64,000 nt of DNA from Mycobacterium sp. E2479 (GTDB lineage Bacteria > Actinomycetota > Actinomycetes > Mycobacteriales > Mycobacteriaceae): the NCBI RefSeq assembly GCF_001667925.1, contig NZ_LZJR01000071.1, forward strand, positions 1 through 64,000, in the 5' to 3' direction. The position numbers and the translations under genes were made by a program. The notes beneath the pieces are model-generated. The model was not told where the DNA came from. It was given only the letters and a program-made list of their open reading frames with translations, and ran no database searches. Shown here one piece after another: positions 9,146-19,932 of this stretch (the first letter of the stretch is position 1; every line of letters starts with the position of its first letter).

Positions 9146-10837
9146 TTAACGACCCGACAACCGGTTTCTCAGTCGCGAACCCCATCGCCGACGGGGTTCC
9201 CGCTGGGCCGACGGTGTTTCGGCAGGTTCTTCAGCGGAGGCCTTTTCAGTTTCGGATTCGGTGGGCGCCGTCGAATCGATGTCGGGCGTTTCAGCGTCGG
9301 GTGTTTCGGCTGACTCGGAAACAGGCTCGTCGTCCGACTCCTCCTCAACGAGCCCGTCTTCCATTGCGGCTTCCGGTTCTTCGGCTTCGGGCTCGGCTTC
9401 CGGTTCTTCGGCCGGTTCTTCGGCTTCGGCCTCTGCGGCCGGTTCGGCTTCGGCCTCTGCGGCCGGTTCGTCGGATTCGGCCTCGGGCTCGTCGACTCCG
9501 GACCCCTCGGCCTCGGAATCCTCTGCTGCCGCTCGGGCTTCCGCTTCCGGCTCCTCGATTTCCGCTGCGGACTCCTCGGACTCCGCGGCTCCGGCTTCAG
9601 GTTCGTCGGCGGCGGCTTCGGGCTCTTCCCCTTCTGCCCCTTCCGGCTGCGCTTCGAGCTCTTCAGCCTCGGCTACCGGCTCGCCCGACTCGGAGCCCTC
9701 GGCCAGGGCCTCGGTTTCGGGCTCGGCGTCCGTCTCGAACTCGAGCTCGTCTGTCCCGGCCTCGCTCGGCTCCACCTCGGCGGCCGCTTCCGTCGAGTCT
9801 GCCACCGGTTCTTCGGCTTCCGCGCCGGCGGCGGTGGTGTCGTCAGCCTCCGCCGTCTCCGCCGAGCCTGCCGACGCGCCGGTCGCCGCCGCAGCGCCCG
9901 CCGCGGCCGTCGCGGCGGCCACGGTTGCGGGTTCATCCTCCGACTCGGCGTCGGCCGCTTCCTCCTCGAACTCGTTGCCGCGCAGGCTGGTGGGATCTTC
10001 GCGGCCCTTCGGCGCCGCCATCAGATACACCACGGCCCCGATGAACACGAAAGTGGATGTGAACGAGTTGATCCGGATGCCGGCGATGAGGGTGGCGGTG
10101 TCGTCGCGCAGCAGCTCGACACCGAACCGCCCCACGCAGTAGCCCGCGACGTATAGAGCGAACAGTCGGCCGTGGCCAAGATTGAAGCGCCGGTCGGCGT
10201 AGATCAGCGCCACGAAAACCAGCACATTCCAGATCAATTCGTAAAGAAACGTGGGCTGCACCACGAATGCGACGTGGCCCGTCGAGACACCGTCCAGCAA
10301 ATGCGGGCTCTCAAATCCCGACGCGTCTCGGCGGTTGAAGATCTCCAGGCCCCACGGCAGGGTGGTCTCGCGGCCGTAGAGCTCCTGGTTGAAGTAATTG
10401 CCGAGCCGACCGATGGCCTGCGCCAGAATGATTCCCGGAGCCAGCGCGTCGGCGAAGGCCGGAAGCGGAATCCCACGCCGGCGACATCCGATCCAGGCGC
10501 CGACACCTCCGAGCGCCACCGCACCCCAAATGCCCAAGCCGCCGTCCCAGATCCGCACGGCCGCCCCGAGTCCCGCGCCGCCGGGGCCCCAATACGTGCG
10601 CCAGTCGGTGGCCAGGTGGTAGAGCCGACCACCGATCAACCCGAACGGCACGGCCCACAGCGCAATGTCGTAGATCACGCCGCGCTCGCCGCCGCGGGCT
10701 TCCCAGCGCCGGTCACCGATCAGCAATGCCACCACGATCCCAGCAATGATGAACAGTGCGTAGGCCCGGATCGGCAGCGGCCCGAGGTGCCACACACCCT
10801 GCGACGGGCTCGGAAAATAGGCCAGTAGCTTCGTCAC
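9146..10837 (-). CDS. lgt: Prolipoprotein diacylglyceryl transferase with long acidic tail
   Basis: 563 residues. About 270-280 residues form the conserved integral-membrane Lgt, which moves diacylglycerol from phosphatidylglycerol to the lipobox Cys of prolipoproteins. The Lgt signature reads GRLGNYFNQELYG (about residues 144-156). The rest, to near the C-terminus, is a low-complexity Ala/Glu/Pro tail with runs such as EPAEEPEAEPEAEEPEA, ending in a basic RRRWGSRLRNR patch. Mycobacterial Lgt proteins are known to carry such extensions; this one is long. GTG 10837 overlaps the trpA stop by 4 nt, so lgt is translationally coupled to the tryptophan operon. Confidence 0.95.
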   Translation of the reverse strand: MTKLLAYFPSPSQGVWHLGPLPIRAYALFIIAGIVVALLIGDRRWEARGGERGVIYDIALWAVPFGLIGGRLYHLATDWRTYWGPGGAGLGAAVRIWDGGLGIWGAVALGGVGAWIGCRRRGIPLPAFADALAPGIILAQAIGRLGNYFNQELYGRETTLPWGLEIFNRRDASGFESPHLLDGVSTGHVAFVVQPTFLYELIWNVLVFVALIYADRRFNLGHGRLFALYVAGYCVGRFGVELLRDDTATLIAGIRINSFTSTFVFIGAVVYLMAAPKGREDPTSLRGNEFEEEAADAESEDEPATVAAATAAAGAAAATGASAGSAETAEADDTTAAGAEAEEPVADSTEAAAEVEPSEAGTDELEFETDAEPETEALAEGSESGEPVAEAEELEAQPEGAEGEEPEAAADEPEAGAAESEESAAEIEEPEAEARAAAEDSEAEGSGVDEPEAESDEPAAEAEAEPAAEAEAEEPAEEPEAEPEAEEPEAAMEDGLVEEESDDEPVSESAETPDAETPDIDSTAPTESETEKASAEEPAETPSAQREPRRRWGSRLRNRLSGR

Positions 10838-11649
10838 GAGGCGGCCACCCTCTGACGAACACCGGCGGCGAGTTCCTCAGTCAGTGCACGCAATGCAGTC
10901 AACCCTCCGTCTCCCAGCGCCGACACCAGCGCGGACCCCACAATGACACCGTCGGCGTAGCCGCCGATCTGGGCCGCCTGTTCTCGCGACCGCACCCCGA
11001 GACCGACGCCGACTGGTATGTCGGATATCTCCCTGACCCTGCTCACCAATTCGGGCGCAGCGTTGGACACGACATCACGCGCCCCTGTCACCCCCATCGT
11101 CGAAGCCGCGTAGACGAAGCCGCGCGACGCCTGGACGGTCATCGCCAACCGCTGCGGTGTCGAGGACGGCGCGACCAGAAAAATCCGGTTCAACCCATAC
11201 TCGTCGGAAGCCGCCAACCACTGCCCGGCCTCATCGGGGATGAGATCGGGGGTGATCAGTCCGTACCCGCCTGCCGATGCCAGATCGCGTGCGAACGCGT
11301 CAACCCCGTAGCGCACCACCGGGTTCCAGTAGGTCATCACCACGGCGCAACCGCCGGCCGCGCTGATCGCCTCGACCGCGGCAAGGGTGTCGCGAACGCG
11401 CACTCCCCCGTGCAACGCGACCTCGGTGGCCCTGGCGATGGTCGGGCCGTCCATGCCTGGATCCGAATAGGGGACCCCGACCTCGATGATGTCGCAACCC
11501 GACTCGACCAGTGCCGTCATCCCCTTCATCGACGTCGGCACGTCGGGGTAACCAGTGGGCAGATAGCCGATCAGCGCCGCGCGGTTGTCGTTGCGGCAGC
11601 CGTCGAAGATCGATTCGAGCTTGTCCGTTTCGCCGTGTTTGACCGTCAT
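10834..11649 (-). CDS. trpA: Tryptophan synthase alpha chain
   Basis: 271-residue TIM-barrel subunit (M. tuberculosis TrpA is 270). It cleaves indole-3-glycerol phosphate to indole and glyceraldehyde-3-phosphate; indole passes through a tunnel to TrpB. The block [16 protein letters not shown] (from about residue 54) holds the catalytic Glu and Asp. ATG 11649 is chosen because it forms a 4-nt ATGA overlap with the trpB stop; an upstream GTG/ATG extension inside trpB is not needed. Its own stop overlaps the lgt start. Confidence 0.96.
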   Translation of the reverse strand: MTVKHGETDKLESIFDGCRNDNRAALIGYLPTGYPDVPTSMKGMTALVESGCDIIEVGVPYSDPGMDGPTIARATEVALHGGVRVRDTLAAVEAISAAGGCAVVMTYWNPVVRYGVDAFARDLASAGGYGLITPDLIPDEAGQWLAASDEYGLNRIFLVAPSSTPQRLAMTVQASRGFVYAASTMGVTGARDVVSNAAPELVSRVREISDIPVGVGLGVRSREQAAQIGGYADGVIVGSALVSALGDGGLTALRALTEELAAGVRQRVAAS

Positions 11650-12911
11650 CGATCGCTGGATCCCAACAGCCCAAACCATTTCGCGGCAGTCTCGACGTCC
11701 TTATCCCCGCGCCCGGACAGGTTCACCACAATGATTGCGCCCCGCCCTACTTCGGGGCCCAATTTCAGAGCACCGGCCACCGCGTGCGCCGATTCGATCG
11801 CCGGGATGATCCCCTCCGTTCGGCACAGGACGCGGAATGCATCCATTGCCTCCGAGTCGGTGATCGGACGGTACTCGGCGCGCCCAGTCTCGCGCAGATA
11901 CGCGTGTTCTGGACCCACTCCCGGATAATCGAGACCCGCTGAGATGGAGTGGGATTCGATGGTCTGCCCATCCTCGTCCTGCAGCAGATACGAGAACGAT
12001 CCCTGAAACGCACCGGGTGAGCCACCGGTGAATGTCGCAGCGTGCCTTCCAGTTTCGACACCGTCACCGGCCGCCTCGAATCCGATCAACCGCACGTTCG
12101 GGTCGTCGATGAATGGGTGGAAGATGCCGATGGCATTGGAACCGCCGCCGATACAGGCGACCACGGCGTCGGGCAACCGGCCCGCCTGGGCCTGAATCTG
12201 GGCCCGCGCCTCGAGGCCGATGATGCGTTGAAAGTCGCGCACCATCGCGGGGAAGGGATGCGGGCCGGCCGCGGTGCCGAAGCAGTAGAAGGTGTTGCCG
12301 GCATTGGTAACCCAATCCCGAAACGCCTCGTTGATGGCGTCCTTCAATGTCTTCGAACCGCTTTCGACCGAGACGACCGTGGCGCCGAGCAGGCGCATCC
12401 GAGCCACGTTGAGCGCCTGACGCTCGGTGTCGACGGCGCCCATGTAGATCACGCATTCGAGGCCGAGCAAGGCGCACGCGGTGGCGGTCGCCACGCCGTG
12501 CTGGCCGGCCCCGGTCTCGGCGATCACCCGCTTCTTGCCCATCCGCTGGGCCAGCAACGCCTGGCCGAGCACGTTGTTGATCTTATGAGAACCGGTGTGG
12601 TTCAGGTCTTCTCGCTTGAGAAAAATGCGCGCGCCGGCCTCCTCGGACAGCCGGGGCGCCTCATACAGCGGCGACGGCCGGCCCGCGTAATTCGCCTGCA
12701 AGTAATCGAGGGTGTCCAAGAAATCCTGGTTGACACGTTCCTTCTCGTAGGCGGCGGTGACCTCTTCGATCACCGCCATCAACGCCTCGGCGACGTAGCG
12801 CCCGCCGTACACGCCGAAATGGCCACCCGCATCGGGTTCGTGGCGGGTGGGTTCGGCGATGGCGGCGCTCGGGAGCGGAAGGTCCGGGCGGGACAGGTCC
12901 ACCATCACCAA
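11646..12911 (-). CDS. trpB: Tryptophan synthase beta chain
   Basis: 421 residues (M. tuberculosis 422). A PLP enzyme joining indole and serine to make tryptophan. The PLP lysine lies in [15 protein letters not shown] (about residues 103-117), followed by [13 protein letters not shown], and the phosphate-binding GGGSNAIG is near residue 253. It lies between trpC (67 nt upstream) and trpA (4-nt overlap). ATG 12905 two codons in is an equally possible start. Confidence 0.96.
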   Translation of the reverse strand: MVMVDLSRPDLPLPSAAIAEPTRHEPDAGGHFGVYGGRYVAEALMAVIEEVTAAYEKERVNQDFLDTLDYLQANYAGRPSPLYEAPRLSEEAGARIFLKREDLNHTGSHKINNVLGQALLAQRMGKKRVIAETGAGQHGVATATACALLGLECVIYMGAVDTERQALNVARMRLLGATVVSVESGSKTLKDAINEAFRDWVTNAGNTFYCFGTAAGPHPFPAMVRDFQRIIGLEARAQIQAQAGRLPDAVVACIGGGSNAIGIFHPFIDDPNVRLIGFEAAGDGVETGRHAATFTGGSPGAFQGSFSYLLQDEDGQTIESHSISAGLDYPGVGPEHAYLRETGRAEYRPITDSEAMDAFRVLCRTEGIIPAIESAHAVAGALKLGPEVGRGAIIVVNLSGRGDKDVETAAKWFGLLGSSDR

Positions 12912-12978
12912 GGCTTCACTTGAGGATGGCTCATGGGTTCAACGTATCAGCGCAGGGGTTTTTGGAGTGACGTAGTGA

Positions 12979-13797
12979 CTAGCGAGCCGGTTTCGGACAG
13001 GACGGATGGGTGCCCGCGGTCACCAGGTCGGCAACCGCGGCGCGCGGATCACCGCTCTTGACCAGCCCTTCACCCACCAAGACGGCGTCGGCACCCGCAC
13101 CCGCATACGCCAGCAGGTCTCCGGTACCGCGCACCCCGGATTCGGCGATCCTGATCACGTTGCTGGGCAGCCCGGGCGCGATGCGCGCGAAGCAATCCCG
13201 GTCCACCTCCAGTGTCGCCAGATCGCGGGCGTTGACGCCGATTACGTTGGCGCCGGCCTTGAGCGCCCGGTCGGCTTCCTCTTCGGTGTGCACTTCGACG
13301 AGCGCTGTCATGCCCAGCGATTCGGTGCGGTCCAGCATCGAGACCAACGCCGACTGCTCGAGCGCGGCGACGATGAGCAACAGCATGTCGGCGCCGTGCG
13401 CACGCGCTTCGTGGATCTGATAAGGCTGCACGACAAAGTCTTTGCGTAGCACGGGTATCGAGACCGCGGCGCGAACCGCGTCGAGGTCATCGAGTGAGCC
13501 GTGGAAACGTCGCTCCTCGGTCAAGACGCTGATGATGCGGGCGCCGCCGTCTTCGTAGGCGCGGGCCAGCTTGGCCGGATCGGCAATGGTTGCCAGGGAA
13601 CCCGCCGATGGGCTGGCGCGCTTGACTTCGGCGATGACGCCGATTCCAGGCTCGCGCAAGGCGGCCATCACATCGCGTGGCGGTGGCGCGGCCGCCGCGG
13701 CGGCCTTGATCTCTGACAGGCTGATGAGCGCTTCACGCGCGGCAACGTCGGCCCGGACTCCCTCGAGGATGGAGTCAAGCACGGTTGCCGGACTCAT
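12979..13797 (-). CDS. trpC: Indole-3-glycerol phosphate synthase
   Basis: 272 residues, the same as M. tuberculosis TrpC. Ring closure of carboxyphenylamino-deoxyribulose phosphate to indole-3-glycerol phosphate. Family blocks: [13 protein letters not shown] (about residues 54-66), [20 protein letters not shown] (about 115-134) and IAESGVRG (about 216-223). It is a stand-alone TrpC with no fused TrpF. It starts 111 nt after the trp-region membrane gene and precedes trpB. Confidence 0.96.
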   Translation of the reverse strand: MSPATVLDSILEGVRADVAAREALISLSEIKAAAAAAPPPRDVMAALREPGIGVIAEVKRASPSAGSLATIADPAKLARAYEDGGARIISVLTEERRFHGSLDDLDAVRAAVSIPVLRKDFVVQPYQIHEARAHGADMLLLIVAALEQSALVSMLDRTESLGMTALVEVHTEEEADRALKAGANVIGVNARDLATLEVDRDCFARIAPGLPSNVIRIAESGVRGTGDLLAYAGAGADAVLVGEGLVKSGDPRAAVADLVTAGTHPSCPKPAR

Positions 13798-13908
13798 GCC
13801 TGTCGTTTCCCTTCGCCCTGTCGTCCCTAGTCATCCCACGGCCACTTCGTGTCCCCAGCCGATTGCGACGACGTCAATGAAGGGTAGCGGCCCGCGGCTC
13901 GCGGCCCG

Positions 13909-14595
13909 TCACCGACCCTCGGTGTCAGACTCACCTGGTCGATCGGTCGGGTCGCGTCCCTCGTCAAGCGCGTCCCAGATCATCCGCTCCGACATTCCCG
14001 GCGTCTCCGGCTCCTCCAGCATCGCGCCGTCGGCCTGTTTGCGTCGCGCAATCGACCGGCGCGTCGCCGGAGCGGCGTACCTTATCGCGCTCGACCGGGC
14101 CGACCCCGAGTCCGACGCCGACCGCATCAGCAAGACGGCGGCAACCAGCGTGCACGCCGCGGCCACCACCGTGACGCCGGCGCCCCAGTACCGCCGTTCG
14201 CTTCCGACCAGCGACATCACCGAGACGTGCGCCAACTCCGCGCCGCGGATCGCCACGTCGGGCAGCGCCCACAGGCTGATTCCGAGGTAGCCGACCGCCA
14301 GGCTGATCACCGCCAGCAGGCCCGCAAGCGCGCGCAATGACCAGCCCCGCACGGCAATGGCGGCAACGGCCGCGGCCAGCAGGAGCAACGCCAACGGCAG
14401 CAGCGCCGTCGACCATGTCGCGCCGGCCAAGGTCACCTGTTTGGGTGGCCCCAGCCCGTCAAACGACCGGATGACGACCCAGGGCAGGCGCGAGGCCACC
14501 CACAACGTCCCGGCGGCAACCACCAGCACTGCCTGGGCAACTCGGATCAGCCAACGGCTCTTCGGCCGTCCGGTGTCAGCGCCGGCCTCACTCAT
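13909..14595 (-). CDS. Tryptophan-operon conserved membrane protein (TIGR02234 type)
   Basis: 228 residues, Rv1610-like. Four hydrophobic segments (about residues 15-35, 52-70, 78-98 and 130-155) and a charged Arg/Glu/Asp C-terminal tail. Members of this family are recognised by their place in actinobacterial trp operons; the role is unknown. The start at 14595 overlaps the trpE stop by 8 nt, so it is co-translated with trpE. A 111-nt gap separates it from trpC. Confidence 0.85.
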   Translation of the reverse strand: MSEAGADTGRPKSRWLIRVAQAVLVVAAGTLWVASRLPWVVIRSFDGLGPPKQVTLAGATWSTALLPLALLLLAAAVAAIAVRGWSLRALAGLLAVISLAVGYLGISLWALPDVAIRGAELAHVSVMSLVGSERRYWGAGVTVVAAACTLVAAVLLMRSASDSGSARSSAIRYAAPATRRSIARRKQADGAMLEEPETPGMSERMIWDALDEGRDPTDRPGESDTEGR

Positions 14596-16120
14596 CGCCC
14601 ACGGGTTCGGTCAGCGTCTCGGCGGCGGCGATCGCGCTCAGCACGGCGCGCGCCTTGTTGGTCGCCTCGGTGTACTCGTAGGGTCCGTTGGAGTCCGCGA
14701 CCACCCCACCACCTGATTGCACGTAAGCGACACCGTCGCGCATCAGGGCGGTGCGGATGGCGATCGCGAAGTCGGCGTTGCCGGCGAAGTCCAGGTAGCC
14801 GACCACGCCGCCGTAGAGGCCGCGGCGCGTCTTCTCCACCTCTTCGATGAGCTCCATGGCCCGTACCTTCGGTGCGCCCGAGAGTGTGCCGGCCGGGAAG
14901 CACGCGGTGACCGCATCCAGCGCGGTACGGCCCTCGCCGAGCACGCCGGTCACCGTCGACACCAGGTGCATGACGTGGCTATAGCGTTCGATGTGGCTGT
15001 AGTCCTCGACGCGCACCGAGCCCGGCGCGCAGACCCGGCCCAGATCGTTGCGGCCCAGGTCGACCAGCATCAGGTGCTCGGCGCGTTCCTTCTCGTCGGC
15101 CAGCAGCTCCTTCTCCAGCAGCTGGTCCTCTTCGTCGGTGCCTCCGCGCCATCGCGTTCCGGCGATCGGATGGGTGGTCGCGGTGCCGTCGGCGACCGTG
15201 ACCAACGCCTCGGGGCTGGAGCCGACGATCGAAAAGTCAATTCCGCCAGCATCATTCGGAACGTGCAGCAGATACATGTAGGGGCTCGGGTTGGTGACCC
15301 GCAACATCCGATACACGTCGATCGGATCGACGTCGGTGTCCATTTCGAACCGCTGCGACGGCACCACCTGGAAGGCCTCGCCCGCGGCGATCTGGTCAAC
15401 GAGGTAATCGACGATCTTCCCGTATTCCTCAACGTTGCGCTGCGCACGGTAGCGGGGCTCGGGCCGCCCGAACGTGCCGACGGTGGACGACAACGGCTGG
15501 CCCAGCGCCGCGGTCATCACGTCCAGGCGGTTGATCGCGTCGTCGTAGGCCTCGTCCACCCGCTCGTCGGTCCCGTTCCAGTTCACGGCGTTGGCGATCA
15601 GCGTGATGGTGCCCTCGTGGTGATCGACCGCCGCCACATCGGTGGCCAGCAGCAGCAACATGTCGGGGAGCTGCAGGTCGTCGACCGCCAGCTCGGGCAG
15701 TCGTTCCAGGCGCCGGACCATGTCGTAGGCGAAGAACCCGACCATGCCGCCCGACAGTGGCGGCAGCCCCGGGAGCGGGCCGGTGGCCAGCAGCTCGCAC
15801 GTGGCCCGCAACGCCTGTAGCGGGTCGCCCCCGGTGGGTGCGTCCTGTGGCACCACGCCCAGCCAGACGGCTTCGCCGTCGCGCACGGTCAGCGCCGACG
15901 GCGCTCCGGCGCCGATGAACGACCACCGCGACCAGGAACGGCCGTGCTCGGCCGACTCCAGCAAAAATGTGCCCGGGCGGTCGGCGGCGAGTTTGCGGTA
16001 GGCCGACAACGGCGTCTCACTGTCGGCCAGCACCTTGCGGGTGACCGGGACCACGCGGTGCTCGGCTGCCAGCTGACGAAAATCTTCTCGCGAGGTCGTC
16101 GCGGCCAGGTGGGCGTGCAC
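14588..16120 (-). CDS. trpE: Anthranilate synthase component I
   Basis: 510 residues (M. tuberculosis 516). Converts chorismate to anthranilate using ammonia from a TrpG glutaminase, which is not encoded in the window. The feedback-inhibition element LLES is present (about residues 52-55). The C-terminal chorismate-binding blocks [20 protein letters not shown] and [19 protein letters not shown] are intact. The GTG start at 16120 has GGGAG nine bases upstream. It is the first gene of the trp run and diverges from bcp over a 128-nt gap that holds two copies of CCCAGCCTGACG. Confidence 0.96.
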   Translation of the reverse strand: MHAHLAATTSREDFRQLAAEHRVVPVTRKVLADSETPLSAYRKLAADRPGTFLLESAEHGRSWSRWSFIGAGAPSALTVRDGEAVWLGVVPQDAPTGGDPLQALRATCELLATGPLPGLPPLSGGMVGFFAYDMVRRLERLPELAVDDLQLPDMLLLLATDVAAVDHHEGTITLIANAVNWNGTDERVDEAYDDAINRLDVMTAALGQPLSSTVGTFGRPEPRYRAQRNVEEYGKIVDYLVDQIAAGEAFQVVPSQRFEMDTDVDPIDVYRMLRVTNPSPYMYLLHVPNDAGGIDFSIVGSSPEALVTVADGTATTHPIAGTRWRGGTDEEDQLLEKELLADEKERAEHLMLVDLGRNDLGRVCAPGSVRVEDYSHIERYSHVMHLVSTVTGVLGEGRTALDAVTACFPAGTLSGAPKVRAMELIEEVEKTRRGLYGGVVGYLDFAGNADFAIAIRTALMRDGVAYVQSGGGVVADSNGPYEYTEATNKARAVLSAIAAAETLTEPVGDE

Positions 16121-16248
16121 CGAATCATTCTCCCAGACGCGTCGCTGTGCACCGGCCCAGCCTGACGACGGAGCGGGCCCGGGGCGGGGTCCGCAGAGTC
16201 GGGCAATCAGACCCAGCCTGACGCCGCGGGCGGCGTAGCGTGTCCGCC

Positions 16249-16707
16249 ATGAAACCTGGTGACACCGTCGCGGACTTCGAATTGCCCGATCAGACCGGCA
16301 CGCCGCGCAAGCTCAGCGAACTGCTTTCCGGGGGGCCCGTCGTGCTGTTCTTCTACCCGGCCGCGATGACGCCCGGCTGCACCAAGGAGGCGTGCCATTT
16401 CCGCGACCTGGCCTCCGAATTCGCCGCGGTCGGGGCCAACCGGGTCGGGATCAGCGCCGACGCCGTGCAGAAGCAGGCCAAGTTCGCCGACCTGCAGAAG
16501 TTCGACTACCCGCTGCTGTCGGATACCGACGGCACCGTCGCCACCCAGTTCGGCGTCAAACGCGGCCTGCTCGGCAAGCTGATGCCGGTCAAACGCACGA
16601 CGTTCGTCATCGACACCGACCGCACGGTGCTCGACGTGATCTCCAGCGAGTTCAACATGGACAGCCACGCCGACAAGGCGCTGGCAACGCTGCGGGCCCG
16701 CGTGTAA
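16249..16707 (+). CDS. bcp: Peroxiredoxin, BCP/AhpE-like thiol peroxidase
   Basis: 152 residues, Rv1608c (BcpB)-like. Reduces hydrogen and organic peroxides through a peroxidatic Cys in [13 protein letters not shown] (about residues 37-49). A second Cys five residues later is the resolving position of atypical 2-Cys BCP proteins. The thioredoxin fold is complete ([26 protein letters not shown]). ATG 16249 is preferred; GTG 16240 would add three residues. It is alone on its strand, divergent from trpE and convergent with chaA, with only 3 nt between the two stops. Confidence 0.93.
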   Translation: MKPGDTVADFELPDQTGTPRKLSELLSGGPVVLFFYPAAMTPGCTKEACHFRDLASEFAAVGANRVGISADAVQKQAKFADLQKFDYPLLSDTDGTVATQFGVKRGLLGKLMPVKRTTFVIDTDRTVLDVISSEFNMDSHADKALATLRARV

Positions 16708-16710
16708 CTG

Positions 16711-17802
16711 TCAGGGGTTGATCGCCAGGAATACGTAGGCGGCCAGCAGCACCAGATGCACCTCGCCCTGCAGGCGGGTCGCCCGCCCGGGCACCACCGT
16801 CAGCATGCTGATCACGACCGTCAGGGCAAGCAAGACCAGCTGGATCGCGCCGAGGCCGAGCACCAGCGGTCCTTTGAGCCAGATCGACGCCAGCGCGATC
16901 GTCGGGATGGTGAGCCCGATGCTGGCCATCGCCGAGCCGTACGCCAGGTTCAAGCTGATTTGGATGCGGCCCTTTCGCGCCGACCGCGCCGCCGCGAGCG
17001 TCTCGGGCAGCAGCACCAGCGCCGCGATGATCACACCCACGAACGACTGCGGCAAGCCCGCCATCACCACCGCGTGCTCGACGGCCGGTGATTCCTCCTC
17101 GGCCAGGCCGACCACCGCCACCAGGGCGCAGAGCAGGAGAACCAGGCTGCTCAGCGCTTGGCGCCTGGTGGGTGGATCCGCGTGACTTTCGTCCTCGAAC
17201 ACGCGCTTTTGGCCCCGCTGCGCGATCGGCAGAAAGAAATCGCGGTGCCGCACGGTCTGGGTGAACACGAACAGCAGGTACACCAAGAGCGTGGCGATCG
17301 CGGCGAAGGCAAGCTGGCTCGGAGTGAACTCTCTGCCCGGGTGCCCGGTGGTGAAAGCGGGCAAAACCAGGCTCAACGTGGCCACCGTGGTGACCGAGGC
17401 CAGGGCGGCTCCGGCCCCTTCGGCGTTGAAGAGCGTCACGCCGTAACTCCGGGAGCCGAGCAGCAGCGACAAACCGGCGATCCCGTTGGTGGTGATCATC
17501 AGCGCCGCGAAAGCGGTATCCCTGGCCAGCGTCGCGGCCTCGTTGCCGCCGGATGTCATCAGGGTGACGATGATGGCCACCTCGATGATGGTGACCGCGG
17601 CCGCGAGTATCAGCGACCCGAGGGGCTCGCCGACCCGGTGGGCGACCACCTCCGCGTGATGTACCGCGGCGATCACGGCGCCGACGAGAAACAGCGCAGC
17701 CACCGCGACAAGTACCGGTCCCAGCTTCTCGCCCCAGATCACTGCCAGCACGACGACGGCAACCACCGGCACAACGCTGTTCCAGGACAACCATTTCGAC
17801 AT
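16711..17802 (-). CDS. chaA: Calcium/proton antiporter, ChaA family
   Basis: 363 residues (M. tuberculosis Rv1607 is 360). Ten or eleven membrane helices with the two alpha-repeat acidic motifs of the CaCA superfamily: HHAEVVAHRVGEPLGS (about residues 45-60) with the helix after it, and VLLPETLAAARSARKG in the second half. It is predicted to exchange Ca2+ or Na+ for protons across the membrane. A Glu-rich hydrophilic loop separates the halves. ATG 17802 gives the family N-terminus MSKWLSW; the open frame continues upstream, but that part has no protein-like composition. Confidence 0.9.
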   Translation of the reverse strand: MSKWLSWNSVVPVVAVVVLAVIWGEKLGPVLVAVAALFLVGAVIAAVHHAEVVAHRVGEPLGSLILAAAVTIIEVAIIVTLMTSGGNEAATLARDTAFAALMITTNGIAGLSLLLGSRSYGVTLFNAEGAGAALASVTTVATLSLVLPAFTTGHPGREFTPSQLAFAAIATLLVYLLFVFTQTVRHRDFFLPIAQRGQKRVFEDESHADPPTRRQALSSLVLLLCALVAVVGLAEEESPAVEHAVVMAGLPQSFVGVIIAALVLLPETLAAARSARKGRIQISLNLAYGSAMASIGLTIPTIALASIWLKGPLVLGLGAIQLVLLALTVVISMLTVVPGRATRLQGEVHLVLLAAYVFLAINP

Positions 17803-17991
17803 TGACTGCCATTCTTGTCGAAGGCGTGCGCCAACGCCTGCGGAAAGTGACCCCCGACACGCCTGGCCACGCTTGCCGGGTCCCGCACCGCCGCTGCCCG
17901 GTCCGATTCGGTGGGCGATAGCCGGCCGCGACGGCGTCAGTAGCATCTCACATGTCCGACGGCGGAGGTGTTGCCGAGCTGATTCGCCGGC

Positions 17992-18339
17992 TCAGCGCTC
18001 CGGTGCCAGCAGCACGTCGGCGTCGAAGCAGCTGTGGTCGCCGGTGTGGCAGGCCCCGCCGACCTGGTCGACCGTCAGCAGCACGGCGTCGCCGTCGCAG
18101 TCCAGGCGTACCGAGTGGACATATTGGGTGTGACCGGACGTCGCTCCCTTGATCCACTGCTCGTCGCGGGATCGCGAATAATACGTTGCCTCACGGGTTT
18201 TGAGGGTCCGGGCCAGCGCGGCATCGTCCATCCAGGCGACCATCAACACGTCGCCGCTGCCGTGCTCCTGCACGACGGCGGTGAACAGGCCGTCGGCGTT
18301 GCGCTTCAGCCGGGCGGCGATCTGCGGGTCGAGCGTCAT
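17992..18339 (-). CDS. hisI: Phosphoribosyl-AMP cyclohydrolase
   Basis: 115 residues, a stand-alone HisI, which catalyses the third step of histidine synthesis. The family block [11 protein letters not shown], the repeat-like [15 protein letters not shown] and the zinc Cys residues in LDCDGDAVL and [12 protein letters not shown] are visible. ATG 18339 overlaps the hisF stop by 4 nt (ATGA). It is the last gene of the his operon; 189 nt without a gene follow before the chaA start. Confidence 0.96.
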   Translation of the reverse strand: MTLDPQIAARLKRNADGLFTAVVQEHGSGDVLMVAWMDDAALARTLKTREATYYSRSRDEQWIKGATSGHTQYVHSVRLDCDGDAVLLTVDQVGGACHTGDHSCFDADVLLAPER

Positions 18340-19124
18340 CGCACGGGGATCCCTTCGGCGGCCATGGCGGCCTTCACCTGACCGATGGTCAGCTCGCGGA
18401 AGTGAAACACGCTGGCCGCCAACACCGCATCGGCGCCGGCCGCGATGGCGAGCGCGAAGTGTTCGGCTGCCCCGGCGCCACCGCTGGCGATGACCGGCAC
18501 CGTGACCGCCGACCGCACTGCCTGCAGCATCTCCAGGTCGAATCCGGCTTTGGTGCCGTCCGCGTCCATCGAGTTCAGCAGGATCTCTCCCACCCCCAAA
18601 TCGGCTCCGCGCGAGGCCCACTCGATCGCGTCCAGCCCGGTGCCGCGGCGCCCGCCATGGGTGGTGACCTCCCAACCCGACGGTGTCGGCACCGCGCCCG
18701 GTGGGACGGTGCGGGCATCGACGGACAGCACGATGCACTGCGAGCCAAACTGCCGCGCCATCTCGGCCAGCAACTCGGGGCGGGCGATCGCGGCGGTGTT
18801 GATGGAGACCTTGTCGGCTCCCGCGCGCAGCAACACGTCGACGTCGGCGACGGTGCGTACCCCGCCGCCGACGGTCAGCGGGATGAAGACCTGCTCGGCG
18901 GTGCGGCGCACCACATCGAGCATGGTGGCCCGTCCCGACGAGGATGCGGTCACGTCGAGAAAGGTCAACTCGTCGGCGCCTTCTGCGTCATAGGCGGCCG
19001 CGAGCTCCACGGGATCGCCGGCGTCACGGAGGTTCTCGAAGTTGACGCCTTTGACCACCCGGCCGCCGTCGACGTCCAGGCACGGGATCACTCGAACCGC
19101 GAGGCCGTTCGGGTCCGGGGGCAT
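18336..19124 (-). CDS. hisF: Imidazole glycerol phosphate synthase, cyclase subunit
   Basis: 262 residues, a (beta/alpha)8 barrel that with HisH converts PRFAR and glutamine-derived ammonia to imidazole glycerol phosphate and AICAR. The N-terminus [17 protein letters not shown] holds the first catalytic Asp, and [13 protein letters not shown] and [12 protein letters not shown] are also typical. ATG 19124 is chosen as one base separates it from the impC stop; the open reading frame extends further upstream without family similarity. Confidence 0.96.
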   Translation of the reverse strand: MPPDPNGLAVRVIPCLDVDGGRVVKGVNFENLRDAGDPVELAAAYDAEGADELTFLDVTASSSGRATMLDVVRRTAEQVFIPLTVGGGVRTVADVDVLLRAGADKVSINTAAIARPELLAEMARQFGSQCIVLSVDARTVPPGAVPTPSGWEVTTHGGRRGTGLDAIEWASRGADLGVGEILLNSMDADGTKAGFDLEMLQAVRSAVTVPVIASGGAGAAEHFALAIAAGADAVLAASVFHFRELTIGQVKAAMAAEGIPVR

Positions 19125-19125
19125 C

Positions 19126-19926
19126 TCAGTAGTCTTCCGGTCGGCCGGTGGCGCGGACGATTTCGAGGATCTCGGCGTGTGCGGCGGGGCCGGCGGCCAG
19201 CGCGGAATCCGATGCGGGAGTCCATGGCTCACCCGCCAGATCGGTGACGACGCCACCGGCGGCGTGGACCAACGCGACCCCGGCGGCGTGGTCCCACACG
19301 TGGCCACCGAAAATCAGTGCCGCACCGAGTATTCCGTCGGCCACGAACGCAAGGTCGATTCCGGTGGAGCCGTGCATGCGTAACCGTGACGAGACCCGGC
19401 TGAGGTTCTCCAGCAACGCCATTCGATAGCGTCCCGGGAATCGGCCCCGCGCGTCCGCGCTGAACGACCCTGCACCGACCAAGGCGTCGGCCAGGTCGAT
19501 GGAGGTCAGCGGCGGCTGCGGCACCCCATTCTTGCGCAACGGACCGCCCGCCACCGCGGTATAGCGCTGGTCCATGAACGGCAGCCAGGTCAGTCCCGCC
19601 ACCGGTTCGCCGTGGCGCAGCAGGCCCAGCAGAATGCCGGCCATCGGCGATCCGGCCGCGTAGTTGAAGGTGCCGTCGATGGGATCCAGTACCCACACCC
19701 ATGGCGAGTCGACGGCCGACCCGCCGAATTCCTCCCCGTGCACCCCGATCCCGGTCGCCTCGACAAGCGCGGCGACCACCTGCCGCTCGATCGCGAGGTC
19801 GACTTCGGTGGCAAAGTCGTTGCCCTTCTTGCTGACAGCGGAGTCGGCGCGGTGACCGGCAAGAAAGGGCTCGGATGCGTCGTCGAGAATCGCCGACGCC
19901 TGCGCCACCAACGTGTGCACGTCCAT
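19126..19926 (-). CDS. impC: Inositol monophosphatase-like phosphatase in the his operon
   Basis: 266 residues, Rv1604 (ImpC)-like. The metal-binding IMPase motif [12 protein letters not shown] (about residues 77-88) and the second signature [16 protein letters not shown] (about 211-226) are intact. The family dephosphorylates inositol-1-phosphate, and in mycobacteria inositol feeds phosphatidylinositol mannosides and mycothiol. Its place between hisA and hisF also makes histidinol-phosphate phosphatase activity (HisN) worth considering, because no other HisN is seen in the operon. The substrate cannot be decided from sequence. Confidence 0.88.
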   Translation of the reverse strand: MDVHTLVAQASAILDDASEPFLAGHRADSAVSKKGNDFATEVDLAIERQVVAALVEATGIGVHGEEFGGSAVDSPWVWVLDPIDGTFNYAAGSPMAGILLGLLRHGEPVAGLTWLPFMDQRYTAVAGGPLRKNGVPQPPLTSIDLADALVGAGSFSADARGRFPGRYRMALLENLSRVSSRLRMHGSTGIDLAFVADGILGAALIFGGHVWDHAAGVALVHAAGGVVTDLAGEPWTPASDSALAAGPAAHAEILEIVRATGRPEDY

Positions 19927-19932
19927 CCGGTT

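Noticed and set aside
9261..10142. Long Ser/Ala-rich frame opposite the lgt tail
   Set aside because: It is the mirror of the Ala/Glu codons of the Lgt extension and has no ribosome site or domain.
16121..16248. Tryptophan leader peptide or attenuator before trpE
   Set aside because: No short frame with clustered Trp codons and no terminator-like hairpin was found.
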